This document shows, piece after piece, positions 41,053-49,780 of a DNA stretch of 64,000 nucleotides (positions are counted from its first letter, which is position 1; every line of letters begins with the position of its first letter). The stretch is from Streptomyces sp. NBC_01381. Lineage in GTDB: Bacteria > Actinomycetota > Actinomycetes > Streptomycetales > Streptomycetaceae. The stretch is from assembly GCF_026340305.1 (NCBI RefSeq), contig NZ_JAPEPI010000003.1, positions 186,001 to 250,000 on the forward strand, in the 5' to 3' direction. The notes under the pieces were generated by a model that was not told the DNA's origin, made no database searches, and was given only the letters and a program-made list of their open reading frames with translations. The translations under genes were made by a program, and so were the position numbers.

Positions 41053-42261
41053 ATGCCGGGCCAGTTCAGCCCCGCCCCCCAGGGGGCCCTGTCAGGGATC
41101 GTCGTCGCCGACTTCGGGCGGGTGCTCGCGGCGCCGTACATGACCATGCTCCTTGCCGATCTCGGCGCCGAGGTGATCAAGATCGAGCGGCCGGGCACGG
41201 GGGACGACACCCGGGCCTGGGGCCCGCCCTTCGCCGACGGGGAGGCCACGTACTTCCTCGGCGTCAACCGCAACAAGCGCTCGGTCACCCTCGACCTCGG
41301 CCAGCAGCCGGGGCAGGAGGCGGCCCGCGCGATCGTGGCCCGCGCGGACGTCGTCGTGGAGAACTTCCGGCCCGGCACCATGGACCGTCTCGGCCTCGGA
41401 TACGAGGAGATGCGGGCCCTCAACCCCGGCCTGGTGTACTGCTCGGTGACCGGGTTCGGCACCGACGCCGGCGCCCGGCTGCCCGGCTACGACCTCCTCG
41501 TACAGGCCATGGGCGGCCTGATGAGCGTCACCGGGGAGCCAGGCGGGCAGGGCACGAAGGCGGGCGTGGCCCTGGTGGACGTGATCACCGGCCTGCACGC
41601 CGGAATGGGCGTCCTCGCCGCGCTGCGGCACCGCGAGCGCACCGGCGCCGGCCAGAAGGTGGAGGTGTCCCTGCTGTCGTCACTCCTGTCGGCGCTGACC
41701 AACCAGTCGTCGGCGTACGTCGGTGCGGGGGTGGTGCCGCAGGCCATGGGCAATCGGCACCCGAGCATCGTCCCGTACGAAGTGATCGCGGCGAAGGACC
41801 GGCCGCTGGTCCTCGCGGTCGGCAACGACCGGCAGTTCGGCACCCTGTGCACGAGCATCGGCCGGGCGGACCTCGCGGACGACGAGCGGTTCGCGACGAA
41901 CAGCGCGCGGGTCGCCCACCGGGAGGAACTCCTGCCCGAGCTCGCCGCGGCCCTGTCCGCGCGGACCGCGGACGAGTGGTTCGAGGACCTGACCGCAGCG
42001 GGGGTTCCCTGCGGCCCGATCAACGACATGGCCGCGGCCTTCGACCTGGCCGAGCGCCTGGGGCTCGACCCGCGGACGGCGATCGACGACCCGCGCCGGG
42101 AGACACCCGCCGCCCAGGTGGCCAACCCCATCCGGCTCGGCGCCACGCCCGCCGCCTACCGCACCGCGCCGCCACGCCTCGGGGAGGACACCGCGGCGCT
42201 CCTCGCCGAGCTCGGCCTTGAGCAGGCCGGGGCCGCGGACGCACCGGATGCGGCCGGGTAG
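41053..42261 (+). CDS. CaiB/BaiF family CoA-transferase
   Basis: Class III CoA-transferase of 402 residues. It has the conserved start GIVVADFGRVLAAPYMTMLL, ADLGAEVIKIERPGTGDDTR, NRNKRSVTLDLGQQPGQEAA, the catalytic Asp in GVALVDVITGLHAGMGVLAA and PCGPINDMAAAFDLA. Next to a glutaryl-CoA dehydrogenase-like gene it is probably a succinyl-CoA:glutarate (or similar dicarboxylate) transferase, as in SugCT systems; that is context-based. ATG 41053 has AAGGGAG upstream. Followed by a GntR gene 57 nt later in the same direction. Confidence 0.92.
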   Translation: MPGQFSPAPQGALSGIVVADFGRVLAAPYMTMLLADLGAEVIKIERPGTGDDTRAWGPPFADGEATYFLGVNRNKRSVTLDLGQQPGQEAARAIVARADVVVENFRPGTMDRLGLGYEEMRALNPGLVYCSVTGFGTDAGARLPGYDLLVQAMGGLMSVTGEPGGQGTKAGVALVDVITGLHAGMGVLAALRHRERTGAGQKVEVSLLSSLLSALTNQSSAYVGAGVVPQAMGNRHPSIVPYEVIAAKDRPLVLAVGNDRQFGTLCTSIGRADLADDERFATNSARVAHREELLPELAAALSARTADEWFEDLTAAGVPCGPINDMAAAFDLAERLGLDPRTAIDDPRRETPAAQVANPIRLGATPAAYRTAPPRLGEDTAALLAELGLEQAGAADAPDAAG

Positions 42262-42318
42262 GAAGATGGACGCGGCGTGACCGAGTACCGGGCGCCGGAA
42301 ACGAAGAGGTGACGGGTG

Positions 42319-42984
42319 ATGAGCAGCACGGCACAGCGGCGGCGGCCACCGACCGCCCAGCAGTTCGTCCTGGACGAACTGCGGCGCGCCATCACCAGCG
42401 GCGAGCTGAAACCGGGCACCGCGATCCGGCAGGACGCGCTCGCCGAGCGGCTTGAGGTGAGCCGGGTGCCGCTGCGGGAGGCGCTGAAGATCCTCGAGGG
42501 CGAAGGCATGGTCGTCCACCGGGTGCACCGCGGTTATTTCGTCACGGAGCTGTCCCTCGACGACCTGCGCGAGGTGTACCGCATCCGCGAACTCCTCGAG
42601 GCCGAGGCCGTCCGCGAGGCCTGTACCCGGCTCTCCCCCGCGCTCCTCGACACGCTCGACGAGGCCGAGCGCGCCGTGGAGGAGGCGAGCGAGGCCGGCG
42701 ACGTCAGCGCGATGGCCGCCGCCAACCGGCGCTTCCACTTCGCCCTCATCGAGGCGTCCGGCATGCCCCGGCTGATCCGGCTGATCTCCACGCTGTGGGA
42801 CGCGACGGACGCCTACCGCTCCCTGTACTACGTGGCATCGCCCAACCGTGAGCGCGTCGTCCACGAGCACCGCGCGATCGTCGAGGCGCTGCGGGCCGGT
42901 GACGTCGAGACCGCCGTCCGGCACCTCGACGAGCACCGCGCGCACGCCGTCGACACCCTGCGCGAGATCCTCGCGGCGCAGTGA
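42319..42984 (+). CDS. GntR-family regulator, FadR/FCD subfamily
   Basis: A 221-residue repressor with an N-terminal winged helix (FVLDELRRAITSGELKPGTA, then LAERLEVSRVPLREALKILE and VHRVHRGYFVTE) and a C-terminal FCD domain (LREVYRIRELLEAEAVREAC; metal/ligand histidines in NRRFHFALIEA and LDEHRAHAV). FCD ligands are commonly small carboxylates, which suits a glutarate module. ATG 42319 lies six bases after AGAGGTG; a GTG at 42316 is the alternative. Its stop overlaps the start of the TAXI gene (GTGA), so the two genes are coupled and probably in one operon with the CoA-transferase. Confidence 0.92.
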   Translation: MSSTAQRRRPPTAQQFVLDELRRAITSGELKPGTAIRQDALAERLEVSRVPLREALKILEGEGMVVHRVHRGYFVTELSLDDLREVYRIRELLEAEAVREACTRLSPALLDTLDEAERAVEEASEAGDVSAMAAANRRFHFALIEASGMPRLIRLISTLWDATDAYRSLYYVASPNRERVVHEHRAIVEALRAGDVETAVRHLDEHRAHAVDTLREILAAQ

Positions 42985-43955
42985 CACCGGCCCCGGGTCC
43001 CGGCCGGCGGGCCGTCCTGGGCGCCACCGCGGCCGCCCTCCCCTTGCTCGCCGCCGCATCCGGATGCCTGCCGGGCGGATCCGAAGGACCGACGGCACGT
43101 CTCACCCTGGCGACAGGTGCGCGGGGCGGCCCCTTCGCCCGGTTCGGGGAGCGTCTCGCCCGCGAGCTCGGCGCCCGGGAGCCGGGGCTGAGGGCCCATG
43201 TCCTGCACACCTCGGCCAGCGTGGCGAACCTGCGTCTCCTCGCGACGGGCGACGCCGATCTCGCCCTGTCCCTCGGGGACACCGCCGCGGACGCGCGGGC
43301 CGGCGCGGGCGGCTTCCGGACCCCCGTCCCCGTACGGGCACTGGCCCGGATCTACCTCAACTACCTCCACCTCGCCGTCCCCGCCGACTCCCCTCTGCGG
43401 AGCCTGACGGACCTGGCCGGTCGCCGGGTCGCCGTGGGCGCGGCGGGCTCGGGCACCGCCGTGGTGGCCGAACGGGTGCTCGCCGCCGCCCGTCTGTCCC
43501 GCCCGGTGCGGGAGGTGCGGCTCGATCTCGACGCGTCCACGCGGGCGCTGGAGCGCGGCGACATCGCGGCCCTTTTCTGGTGCGGCACCATCCCCACGGC
43601 GGCAATCACCCGCCTCGCGGCCGGGACGCCGGTGCGTCTGCTGCCGCTCGACGGCCAGGCGTCGGCCCTGCGCGAACGCCACGGTGCGCCCTACGTCCCG
43701 GTGGAGGTGCCGGCCGGCACCTACGGGGTGCCGCACGCGGTGCCCACGGTGGGCGTCCCCAGCTATCTGGTGGCCCGCCGTGACCTCTCCGCGCAGGTGG
43801 CGGAGGCGGTGACCCGGGTGATGTTCGAAGCCAGGGAACAGCTGCCGGGCCCCGAGGTGCCGGGCGGCTATCTCGACGAGCGGTACGCGATCGGCACCGG
43901 CAGCGTGCCGCTGCACCCGGGGGCTGTCGCCTATTACCGGGGGGCTTACGGCTGA
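42981..43955 (+). CDS. TAXI-family solute-binding lipoprotein
   Basis: TRAP-associated extracytoplasmic binding protein of 324 residues. The lipoprotein signal has the lipobox LAAASGC. The mature domain shows LTLATGARGGPFARFGERLA, HVLHTSASVANLRLLATGDA, LRSLTDLAGRRVAVGAAGSG and LERGDIAALFWCGTIPTAAI, the TAXI pattern. No TRAP membrane genes are nearby, so it is an orphan. A two-component system lies on its 3' side, and it may present a ligand such as a dicarboxylate to that sensor (inference). It starts at GTG 42981, overlapping the upstream stop. The 3' end enters a 42-bp repeat array. Confidence 0.88.
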   Translation: MTPAPGPGRRAVLGATAAALPLLAAASGCLPGGSEGPTARLTLATGARGGPFARFGERLARELGAREPGLRAHVLHTSASVANLRLLATGDADLALSLGDTAADARAGAGGFRTPVPVRALARIYLNYLHLAVPADSPLRSLTDLAGRRVAVGAAGSGTAVVAERVLAAARLSRPVREVRLDLDASTRALERGDIAALFWCGTIPTAAITRLAAGTPVRLLPLDGQASALRERHGAPYVPVEVPAGTYGVPHAVPTVGVPSYLVARRDLSAQVAEAVTRVMFEAREQLPGPEVPGGYLDERYAIGTGSVPLHPGAVAYYRGAYG

Positions 43956-44470
43956 GGGGGGGGGGAGGCGCAGCCGCTGCTGGCGTGCCGCTTACGGCTG
44001 AAGGGTCAGCCGCGGCCGCTACTACCGCGCCGCCGACGGCTGACGCGGCAGGAGCATCCACAGCTACCGCGCCGCTCACGATTGAAGCGGGAGGCGCAAC
44101 CGCAACAGGCACACCACCAACGGCCGAAGCTGCGGGCGGCGCCGCCACTACCGCACCCCCCACGGCTGAAACTGCAGCCGCAACCACTACTACCGCGCCG
44201 CCTACCGCTAAAGCAGGAGGCGCAACCGCTACAGACACACCACCAACGGCTGACGCGACAGGTACACCGCCACTACCGCACCCCCCCCCACGGCTGAAAC
44301 TGCAGCCGCAACCACCACTGCCGCGCCGCCTACCGCCAGAGCAGGAGGCGCAACCGCTACAGACGCACCGCCGACGGCTGACGCGACAGGTACACCGCCA
44401 CTACCGCACCGCTCACAGCTGAAAGCGGCAGGCGTACCGCTACCGCCGCTCCCCCGACGACTGAATCGGC
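43947..44470. repeat. 42-bp minisatellite, about 11 units, between TAXI and histidine kinase genes
   Basis: Units begin with ACGGCTGA or a close variant at 43994, 44036, 44078, 44120, 44162, 44204, 44246, 44290, 44332, 44374 and 44415. A diverged unit that contains a 10-G run starts near 43947, and the last trails into 44457. Most units are exactly 42 bp; exceptions are one of 44 bp (with a C9 run at 44281) and one of 41 bp. Three consecutive units (128 bp) form a larger duplication at 44162 and 44290. One frame of the plus strand would encode 14-residue repeats rich in Ala, Thr and Pro, but third-position bases are not Streptomyces-like. The array overlaps the TAXI stop and the final codons of the kinase. 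Confidence 0.9.
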
Positions 44471-45825
44471 AGCCGCAACCGCGTCACCAGGCCGTGCGGC
44501 TCCCGCGGCAGCAGGTCCAGGCTGCCGCCGCTCGCGCGCGCCAGCTCATCGGCGAGGGCGAGGCCGAGCCCGCTGCCGTCGACGTTGGAGTGCCGGGGCG
44601 AGCGCCAGAACCGGTCCCTGGCCACGGCGAGTTCATCGGGCGGCAGCCCCGGTCCGTCGTCGGCGACGCGCAACACCACCTCCCCCGCGGCCTCGGCCAG
44701 GCTCACCTCGACCCGCCCGCCCTCCGGGGTGAACTTCAGCGCGTTGTCCACCGCGACGTCCAGGACACGCCCCGCGGTCTGCGGCACACAGCGGGCGGTC
44801 AGCTCCCCGGGCAGCCGGACCGCGAAGCCGATCCCGCGCGCCTCGGCCACCTCCGCCCAGGCATCCAGCCTCGGCCGCACCTCGCCCACCACGTCCACGG
44901 GTTCCACGGCGGCGGGCGTGCCGCTCTCCACCTGGGCGAGGGCGAGGAGGTCGTCGAGCAGGGCGCTGAGCCGGTCGATCTCGTCGAGGGCGCGCTCGTA
45001 GTCCTGCGATCCGGGGTCGGTCAGCTCCGACCGCAGGTTCTCCACCCGCAGCGTCAGCACGGCAAGCGGCGTACGCAGCTCGTGCGAGGCATCCGCGACG
45101 AACGCCCGCTGCCGCTCCACCACCGCGGCCACGGTGTCGGCCATCGCGTTGAACCGCTCCTCGAGGCGCCGCAGCTCCGAAGGCCCTGAGCCGCCGACCG
45201 GAGCCCGCGCGTGCAACTGCCCCGCGGCGATCGCCTCCGTCGCCGCGTCCAGCTCCGCCACCGGCCGCAGCGTCCATCGCGCGAGGCGTCCCGCCGCCAC
45301 ATAGGCCGCGGCGAACATCGCGATGGCGCCCGCCGCGAGCGCCGCCCACACCAGGGCGACGTCCCGGCGCGCCGCGTCCGCCGGGGCGACCAGCAGGACC
45401 GTGCCGACGACCTGGGCGTCCCGTCCCGCGGGTTCGGCCACCGTCACCCGCCGCGGCCCGAACGGCGTCACCAGCGGCAGTCGTTCCGTGGTCCGCCCGG
45501 CAAGGGCTCCGTGCCGGGCGTCGCGCGCGCCGTCGCCGACGCCGCCGCCCGCCGCAAGGACCGCTCCGGTGGCGTCCCTGACCTCTGCGCCGGCGTCGTA
45601 GAGCCAGGTGTAACGGCGCACCTCCGCCGCCAGGTCCGCTTCGGCCGGGCCGCCCTCCCGTACCGCCTGTTCCGCGAGACCGGCCAGGTGGGTGGCGTCC
45701 GCGCGGCGGTCCAGGAGCAGTTGATGCGTGCGCTGCTGTGCGTAGGCAAGGCCCAGCGGCACGGCAAGGGCACCAAGCAGCGCGCCGATCAGGAGGACGT
45801 ACGTCAGGCGCAGGCGGCGGCGCAT
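44440..45825 (-). CDS. Two-component sensor histidine kinase
   Basis: Membrane kinase of 461 residues. The first helix (LTYVLLIGALLGALAVPLGL, about 7-26) and the second (VALVWAALAAGAIAMFAAAY, about 155-175) enclose an extracytoplasmic sensor of about 125 residues. A HAMP linker follows (TLRPVAELDAATEAIAAGQL). The H-box is AFVADASHELRTPLAVLTLR; the ATP domain has VDNALKFTPEGG (N), VADDGPGLP (G1) and GSGLGLALADELA (G2). ATG 45825 overlaps the stop of the response regulator gene. The neighbouring TAXI lipoprotein may feed the sensor domain. The last residues are encoded in the repeat array. Signal unknown. Confidence 0.95.
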   Translation of the reverse strand: MRRRLRLTYVLLIGALLGALAVPLGLAYAQQRTHQLLLDRRADATHLAGLAEQAVREGGPAEADLAAEVRRYTWLYDAGAEVRDATGAVLAAGGGVGDGARDARHGALAGRTTERLPLVTPFGPRRVTVAEPAGRDAQVVGTVLLVAPADAARRDVALVWAALAAGAIAMFAAAYVAAGRLARWTLRPVAELDAATEAIAAGQLHARAPVGGSGPSELRRLEERFNAMADTVAAVVERQRAFVADASHELRTPLAVLTLRVENLRSELTDPGSQDYERALDEIDRLSALLDDLLALAQVESGTPAAVEPVDVVGEVRPRLDAWAEVAEARGIGFAVRLPGELTARCVPQTAGRVLDVAVDNALKFTPEGGRVEVSLAEAAGEVVLRVADDGPGLPPDELAVARDRFWRSPRHSNVDGSGLGLALADELARASGGSLDLLPREPHGLVTRLRLPIQSSGERR

Positions 45826-46496
45826 CAGTCCTCGGCAAGGCGGTAGCCGGTGCCGCGCAGGGTGCGGATCAGGCCCGGACAGCCGGTCTTGGCGCGGATC
45901 CCGGCTATGTGTACGTCGAGCGACCGCGACACCGCCAAGTAGGCGTCGCCCCACACCGCGTCCAGGATCTCCTCGCGCGCCCGCACCACGCCCGGCTCAC
46001 GGGCGAGCAGCGCCAGGACGTCGAACTCGCGCCGGGTCAGGGCGACGGGCCGCCCGGCCACGGTCACCTCCCGGGCGCGCAGATCGACCGCCACGTCGCC
46101 GACCCGGACGGTCTCCGGCGCGGGCGCGGGACCTGAGCCGGTCCGTCCGGTGCGGCGCATCACCGCGTCCATCCGGGCAAGGAGTTCCTCGATGCGGAAC
46201 GGCTTGACCAGGTAGTCGTCGGCTCCCGAGCGCAGCCCCTGGAGCACGGTGCCCTCGTCCGAGCGCGCGGTGATCACGATGACGGGTACGGCGGACACCT
46301 TGCGCAGCCTGCGCAGCAGCTGCAGCCCGTCCAGGTCCGGAAGACCGAGGTCGAGCAGCACGAAGTCCATGCCCTGCTTCAGCCGCAGCGCGTCGTCGGC
46401 CCGCCCGGCCCGCACCGTGCGGTGCCCCCGCGCCGCAAGCGCCTGGCCCAGGACCTCGGCAAGACGGTCGTCGTCCTCGACGAGCAGCACCTGCAT
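45825..46496 (-). CDS. OmpR-family response regulator
   Basis: A 223-residue DNA-binding response regulator. The receiver has acidic residues at VEDDD, the phosphorylated Asp49 in FVLLDLGLPDLDG, the Thr in PVIVITARSD and Lys98 in LVKPFR. The winged-helix output domain has ALTRREFDVLALLAREPGVV, VSRSLDVHIAGIRAKTG and IRTLRGTGYRL. ATG 46496, with the kinase downstream in an overlapping arrangement. Likely targets are the KgtP-like transporter next to it and the TAXI gene, as in TctD/TctE-type carboxylate systems; that is inference. Confidence 0.96.
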   Translation of the reverse strand: MQVLLVEDDDRLAEVLGQALAARGHRTVRAGRADDALRLKQGMDFVLLDLGLPDLDGLQLLRRLRKVSAVPVIVITARSDEGTVLQGLRSGADDYLVKPFRIEELLARMDAVMRRTGRTGSGPAPAPETVRVGDVAVDLRAREVTVAGRPVALTRREFDVLALLAREPGVVRAREEILDAVWGDAYLAVSRSLDVHIAGIRAKTGCPGLIRTLRGTGYRLAED

Positions 46497-46585
46497 CCGT
46501 CACTCCTCGATTCGGCGTACCCCGCCCCCTTGATCCCGGACAGGGTACGCCGCCCCTGATCAGGCCTTACGGCCCGTGACCCGGC

Positions 46586-47959
46586 TCATCGCCCGGCCGG
46601 CTCGGCCACCGGCTTGGTTTCCCCCGCCGCGGCTTCGCGCTCCGACCGCTTGAGCGCGATGTCCCGCGTCTCGCGCATCGCCAGGTACACCACGAAGGAC
46701 ACCGCGGCGCAGCCCGACACGTACCAGTAGAAGCCCGATTCAACGCCGGCGTTCTTGAACCACAGCGCCACGTACTCGGCGGTGCCGCCGAACAGCGCCT
46801 GCGCCAGCGCATAGGGCAGCGCCACGCCGAGGGCCCGGACATGGGTGGGGAACAGCTCCGCCTTCACGGCCGCGTTGATCGACGTATAGCCGGTGACGAT
46901 CACCAGGGCGATCAGCATCAGACCGAAGGCCTGCCAGAAGCCGTCCACGCCGCCGAGCGCGGAGAGCAGCGGCACGCTCCCGAACATCGATCCGGCCCCG
47001 AACGCGATCAGCAGCGGACGCCGCCCGATCCGGTCCGACAGCATGCCGCCCAGCGGCTGCAGACACATGAACACCGTCAGCGCGCAGAAGCTCACCAGCG
47101 TGGCGTCCTGCTTGGCGAGGCCCGCGGTGTTCGACAGGTATTTGGTCAGATACGTGGTGTACGTGTAGTACGACACCGAACCGCCCAGCGTCAGGGCGAG
47201 GACCAGCACCAACTCCCGCTTGTAGGGCGCAAGTGCGCGCAACGTGCCGCGGCCGGCGCGAGGATCCGTGGCCACGTCCTCCTCTTCCTCGTAGGCCTCG
47301 GTCTCCAGGAGATTGCGCCGCAGGTAGAAGACGACCGCGGCGCCGAGTGCGCCGACGAAGAACGGGATCCGCCACCCCCACGAGGTGAGCGTGTCCGGGT
47401 CCATGGTCCGCTGCAGCACCATCTGCAGGGCCAGGCCGCACAGTTGGCCCAGCGTCATCGACACGTACTGGAAGCTCGACGCGAAGCCGCGCCGGCCCGG
47501 AGCCGACGCTTCCGTCAGATAGGTGGCGCTGGCCGCGTACTCGCCGCCGACCGAGAGTCCCTGCAGCAGCCGGGCGACCAGCAGCACCACGACGCCGAGG
47601 TATCCGGCCTGGTCATACGTCGGCGCGATGGCGATCAGGAGTGCGCTCGCCGACATCAGGCTCACGGTCGCGGTCAGCGCCGCCTTGCGCCCCTTGCGGT
47701 CGCCGAGCCGGCCGAGCAGCCACCCGCCGACCGGGCGCATCAGGAACCCGACGGCGAAGATGCCCATGGTGTTCAGGAGCTGCGCCGTGGAGTTTCCCTC
47801 GGGGAAGAACGACGAGGCGAAGTACACGGCGAAGCTGGAGTAGACGAACCAGTCGTACCACTCGACCAGATTGCCGATCGAGCCGCCGACCAGCGCCTTC
47901 CAGGGGCTCCTTGCGGGTGGCGGCGGGCTGTCGACGGCGCCGGGAAGTGACGTTGTCAC
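46586..47959 (-). CDS. MFS transporter, metabolite:H+ symporter (KgtP-like)
   Basis: Inner-membrane proton symporter of 457 residues and 12 helices. The MHS family signature is GGSIGNLVEWYDWFVYSSFA at the N-terminus, followed by LMRPVGGWLLGRLGDRKGRK and LLQGLSVGGEYAASATYLTE. The closest known types carry 2-oxoglutarate, dicarboxylates or proline/betaine. With the adjacent two-component system and glutarate enzymes a dicarboxylate substrate is likely. GTG 47959 has GAGGAG upstream; the frame stays open to 48049 but the family begins here. Same direction as the two-component genes downstream. Confidence 0.92.
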   Translation of the reverse strand: MTTSLPGAVDSPPPPARSPWKALVGGSIGNLVEWYDWFVYSSFAVYFASSFFPEGNSTAQLLNTMGIFAVGFLMRPVGGWLLGRLGDRKGRKAALTATVSLMSASALLIAIAPTYDQAGYLGVVVLLVARLLQGLSVGGEYAASATYLTEASAPGRRGFASSFQYVSMTLGQLCGLALQMVLQRTMDPDTLTSWGWRIPFFVGALGAAVVFYLRRNLLETEAYEEEEDVATDPRAGRGTLRALAPYKRELVLVLALTLGGSVSYYTYTTYLTKYLSNTAGLAKQDATLVSFCALTVFMCLQPLGGMLSDRIGRRPLLIAFGAGSMFGSVPLLSALGGVDGFWQAFGLMLIALVIVTGYTSINAAVKAELFPTHVRALGVALPYALAQALFGGTAEYVALWFKNAGVESGFYWYVSGCAAVSFVVYLAMRETRDIALKRSEREAAAGETKPVAEPAGR

Positions 47960-48118
47960 CGGGCATCTCCTCACACGTTGCGGGCAGGTCGGCCCGCAGG
48001 CAGAGCAGCAGGCCCCCGCAGGTTCACCGCGCGAAGGATCATCCGACAACGGTCGGGTCCGAGATCTAACATGCGGCTAACGTTCGCCCCGGCGCTTCAC
48101 CGGCAACTCACCGGCCGC

Positions 48119-48751
48119 TCACCGGCCGCAGAGGGACTTCCAGTCGTCCTCGAGAATCGAGTACTGGACGATGTCGTGCCACACGCCGTCCACATGGCCG
48201 TAGTGGCGCAGCACTCCCTCCCGGACCATGCCGGCCTTCTCGATGGCCCGCTGCGCGGCGATGTTGGACGGCATGAATCCCGACCAGACGCGGTGCAGTC
48301 CGAGCCGGTCGAAGCCCAGAACGCCCAGCAGGAAGCCGATCTCGACGCTGTGGCCGAAGCTCACGCGGTCGGCGCGCAGCGCGAGACCGACCTCTGCGCT
48401 GCGGTAGCCGACGCGGACCATGCCGCCCTCGCCCGACTGGTCCTCGACGATCAGCTTCGCCGAGCCGATCAGCTCGCCCGTGGCGATCTCGCTGACGCCA
48501 AGCCGGTAGTGCGTGCGAGGAGTCCGCGCGGCGCCCGCCCTGGCCTGCTCGACAAGCGCCGCGGCGTCAGCGCGCTCAAAGGGCGGCATGCCAAACTCGC
48601 GGGTGGTGCGCGGGTCGCCGAAAATACCGAGTACGCCTTCGACATCGCCGGGCAGGAACTCTCGCAGCCGCAGCGTGGCGCCCTCGACGAGAACGGCCCT
48701 GCTCGGTGCTCGCGGCGCGCAGACTTGCTCGGCTGCCAGGCGATTCGTCAT
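48119..48751 (-). CDS. GNAT-family N-acetyltransferase (RimJ/RimL-like)
   Basis: A 210-residue acetyl-CoA-dependent transferase. It has the RimJ/RimL order LVEGATLRLREFLPGDVEGV, TREFGMPPFERADAAALVEQ, ELIGSAKLIVEDQSGEGGMV, SVEIGFLLGVLGFDRLGLHR and SGFMPSNIAAQRAIEKAGMV (acetyl-CoA site), ending with GVWHDIVQYSILEDDW. Substrates are usually protein N-termini or small amines. ATG 48751 has AAGGAG seven bases before it. It is 11 nt downstream of a methyltransferase gene in the same direction, so they are one operon. Role unknown. Confidence 0.92.
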   Translation of the reverse strand: MTNRLAAEQVCAPRAPSRAVLVEGATLRLREFLPGDVEGVLGIFGDPRTTREFGMPPFERADAAALVEQARAGAARTPRTHYRLGVSEIATGELIGSAKLIVEDQSGEGGMVRVGYRSAEVGLALRADRVSFGHSVEIGFLLGVLGFDRLGLHRVWSGFMPSNIAAQRAIEKAGMVREGVLRHYGHVDGVWHDIVQYSILEDDWKSLCGR

Positions 48752-48762
48752 CTGTTGACTCC

Positions 48763-49611
48763 TTAGTGATGTTCCGTCAGACCGAAAGACACGCGCGTCA
48801 CCCAGAGCGGCTTTCGCGCGCGGATCGCGGGAAGAAGGCCGGCCAGCGGCAGCAGCCACCCGCAGAGGAAGCCCCGGCCCCGTGGCTCCCGAACCGCTCG
48901 TACGGCGGCGATGTTCGGATGCACTGCATGGAGCCCCCGCTGATGCGCCGGTGTCATCCCCCAGAGCATCGGCGGCGGCCGGTATCCGGCGGGGTACTTC
49001 CACCGCCCCCGTGCGGTGCGGGCGGCCATCCAGGCGGGCGGGGTGTCGAAGACGAACTCCGCTCCGGGGAAACGTGCGGCGCACGTCTCGATGAGCCGGT
49101 GCACCACGTCCAGCGGGAGATACATCAGCATCCCCTGGGCGATGATCAGCACCCCGCGCGAGGCGTCGACCTCGTCCATCCACCGCGCGTCGGTGGCCGA
49201 GCAGGGCAGCGTGCGGTGGCGCGGCGCGTCCGGCAGCAACTGCTGCCGCAGCTCCGCGACTTCGGGCAGATCGACCCCGAGCCAGCGCACCCTGCCGTTG
49301 TCCACCCGCCAGAACTGCGTCTCCAGACCCTCCCCTAGCGAGACGACCGTGCCGTCCGGGTGGTCCTTCAGGAAGCGGCGCACCTCTCGGTCGTAACAGC
49401 GTGCCCGTACCGCCATCCCCTGTGCCAAGCCCCAGTTGCCGGTGCCGAACCGCCGTTCAAAGGGGTAGTCGACGGCGTCGATCACCTCGATCGCCTTCGG
49501 GTCCGTCAGGGCCGAGCCGGGGTTTCTCGCGGCCAGAGCGCGGTGGTGCAACGTCCATAGCGTCGTCTCTGCGACACCGTCCAGCTCGGCATTCCGCTTC
49601 CGTCCGTCCAT
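48763..49611 (-). CDS. Leucine carboxyl methyltransferase-type SAM-dependent methyltransferase
   Basis: Cytoplasmic methyltransferase of 282 residues of the LCM/PPM group, which is common in secondary metabolism of actinobacteria. Signatures are ELDGVAETTLWTLHHRALAA, DAVDYPFERRFGTGNWGLAQ, DREVRRFLKDHPDGTVVSLG and ARGRWKYPAGYRPPPMLWGM. The SAM loop is VVSLGEGLETQFWRVDNGRV. It starts at ATG 49611 (MDGRKRNAELDG). Operon partner is the GNAT gene downstream. Divergent from the TetR gene at 49781, whose operator may serve both. Confidence 0.9.
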   Translation of the reverse strand: MDGRKRNAELDGVAETTLWTLHHRALAARNPGSALTDPKAIEVIDAVDYPFERRFGTGNWGLAQGMAVRARCYDREVRRFLKDHPDGTVVSLGEGLETQFWRVDNGRVRWLGVDLPEVAELRQQLLPDAPRHRTLPCSATDARWMDEVDASRGVLIIAQGMLMYLPLDVVHRLIETCAARFPGAEFVFDTPPAWMAARTARGRWKYPAGYRPPPMLWGMTPAHQRGLHAVHPNIAAVRAVREPRGRGFLCGWLLPLAGLLPAIRARKPLWVTRVSFGLTEHH

Positions 49612-49750
49612 CGGGCGATGGTCACAACCCGGTCGGCGCCCCGGCAAGGAGCATCACTCCTCTGCGCAGATAGGTCACTCATCAGTGGGATTTCGCTCCG
49701 CGGAGCCGACCCCGCCCCGCTTCCATGATTCCCGCCCTTCATCTAATCTG

Positions 49751-49769
49751 GGTAGACCTACCTACCTAG
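49751..49769. promoter_or_regulatory. Candidate TetR operator
   Basis: GGTAGACCTACCTACCTAG, a repetitive, partly palindromic sequence 12 bp before the TetR start and within the divergent gap. Close to the start codon, as expected for autorepression. Confidence 0.4.
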
Positions 49770-49780
49770 TTTGGACTGTG

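Noticed and set aside
43956..43965. G10 tract as a phase-variation switch of the TAXI gene
   Set aside because: The tract lies after the TAXI stop codon, so length changes cannot alter that protein.
43606..44422. Ala/Thr/Pro-rich or Ala/Val-rich proteins encoded by the 42-bp repeats
   Set aside because: The plus frame is broken by units of 44 and 41 bp, the third-base pattern is unlike local genes, and no start site is convincing on either strand.
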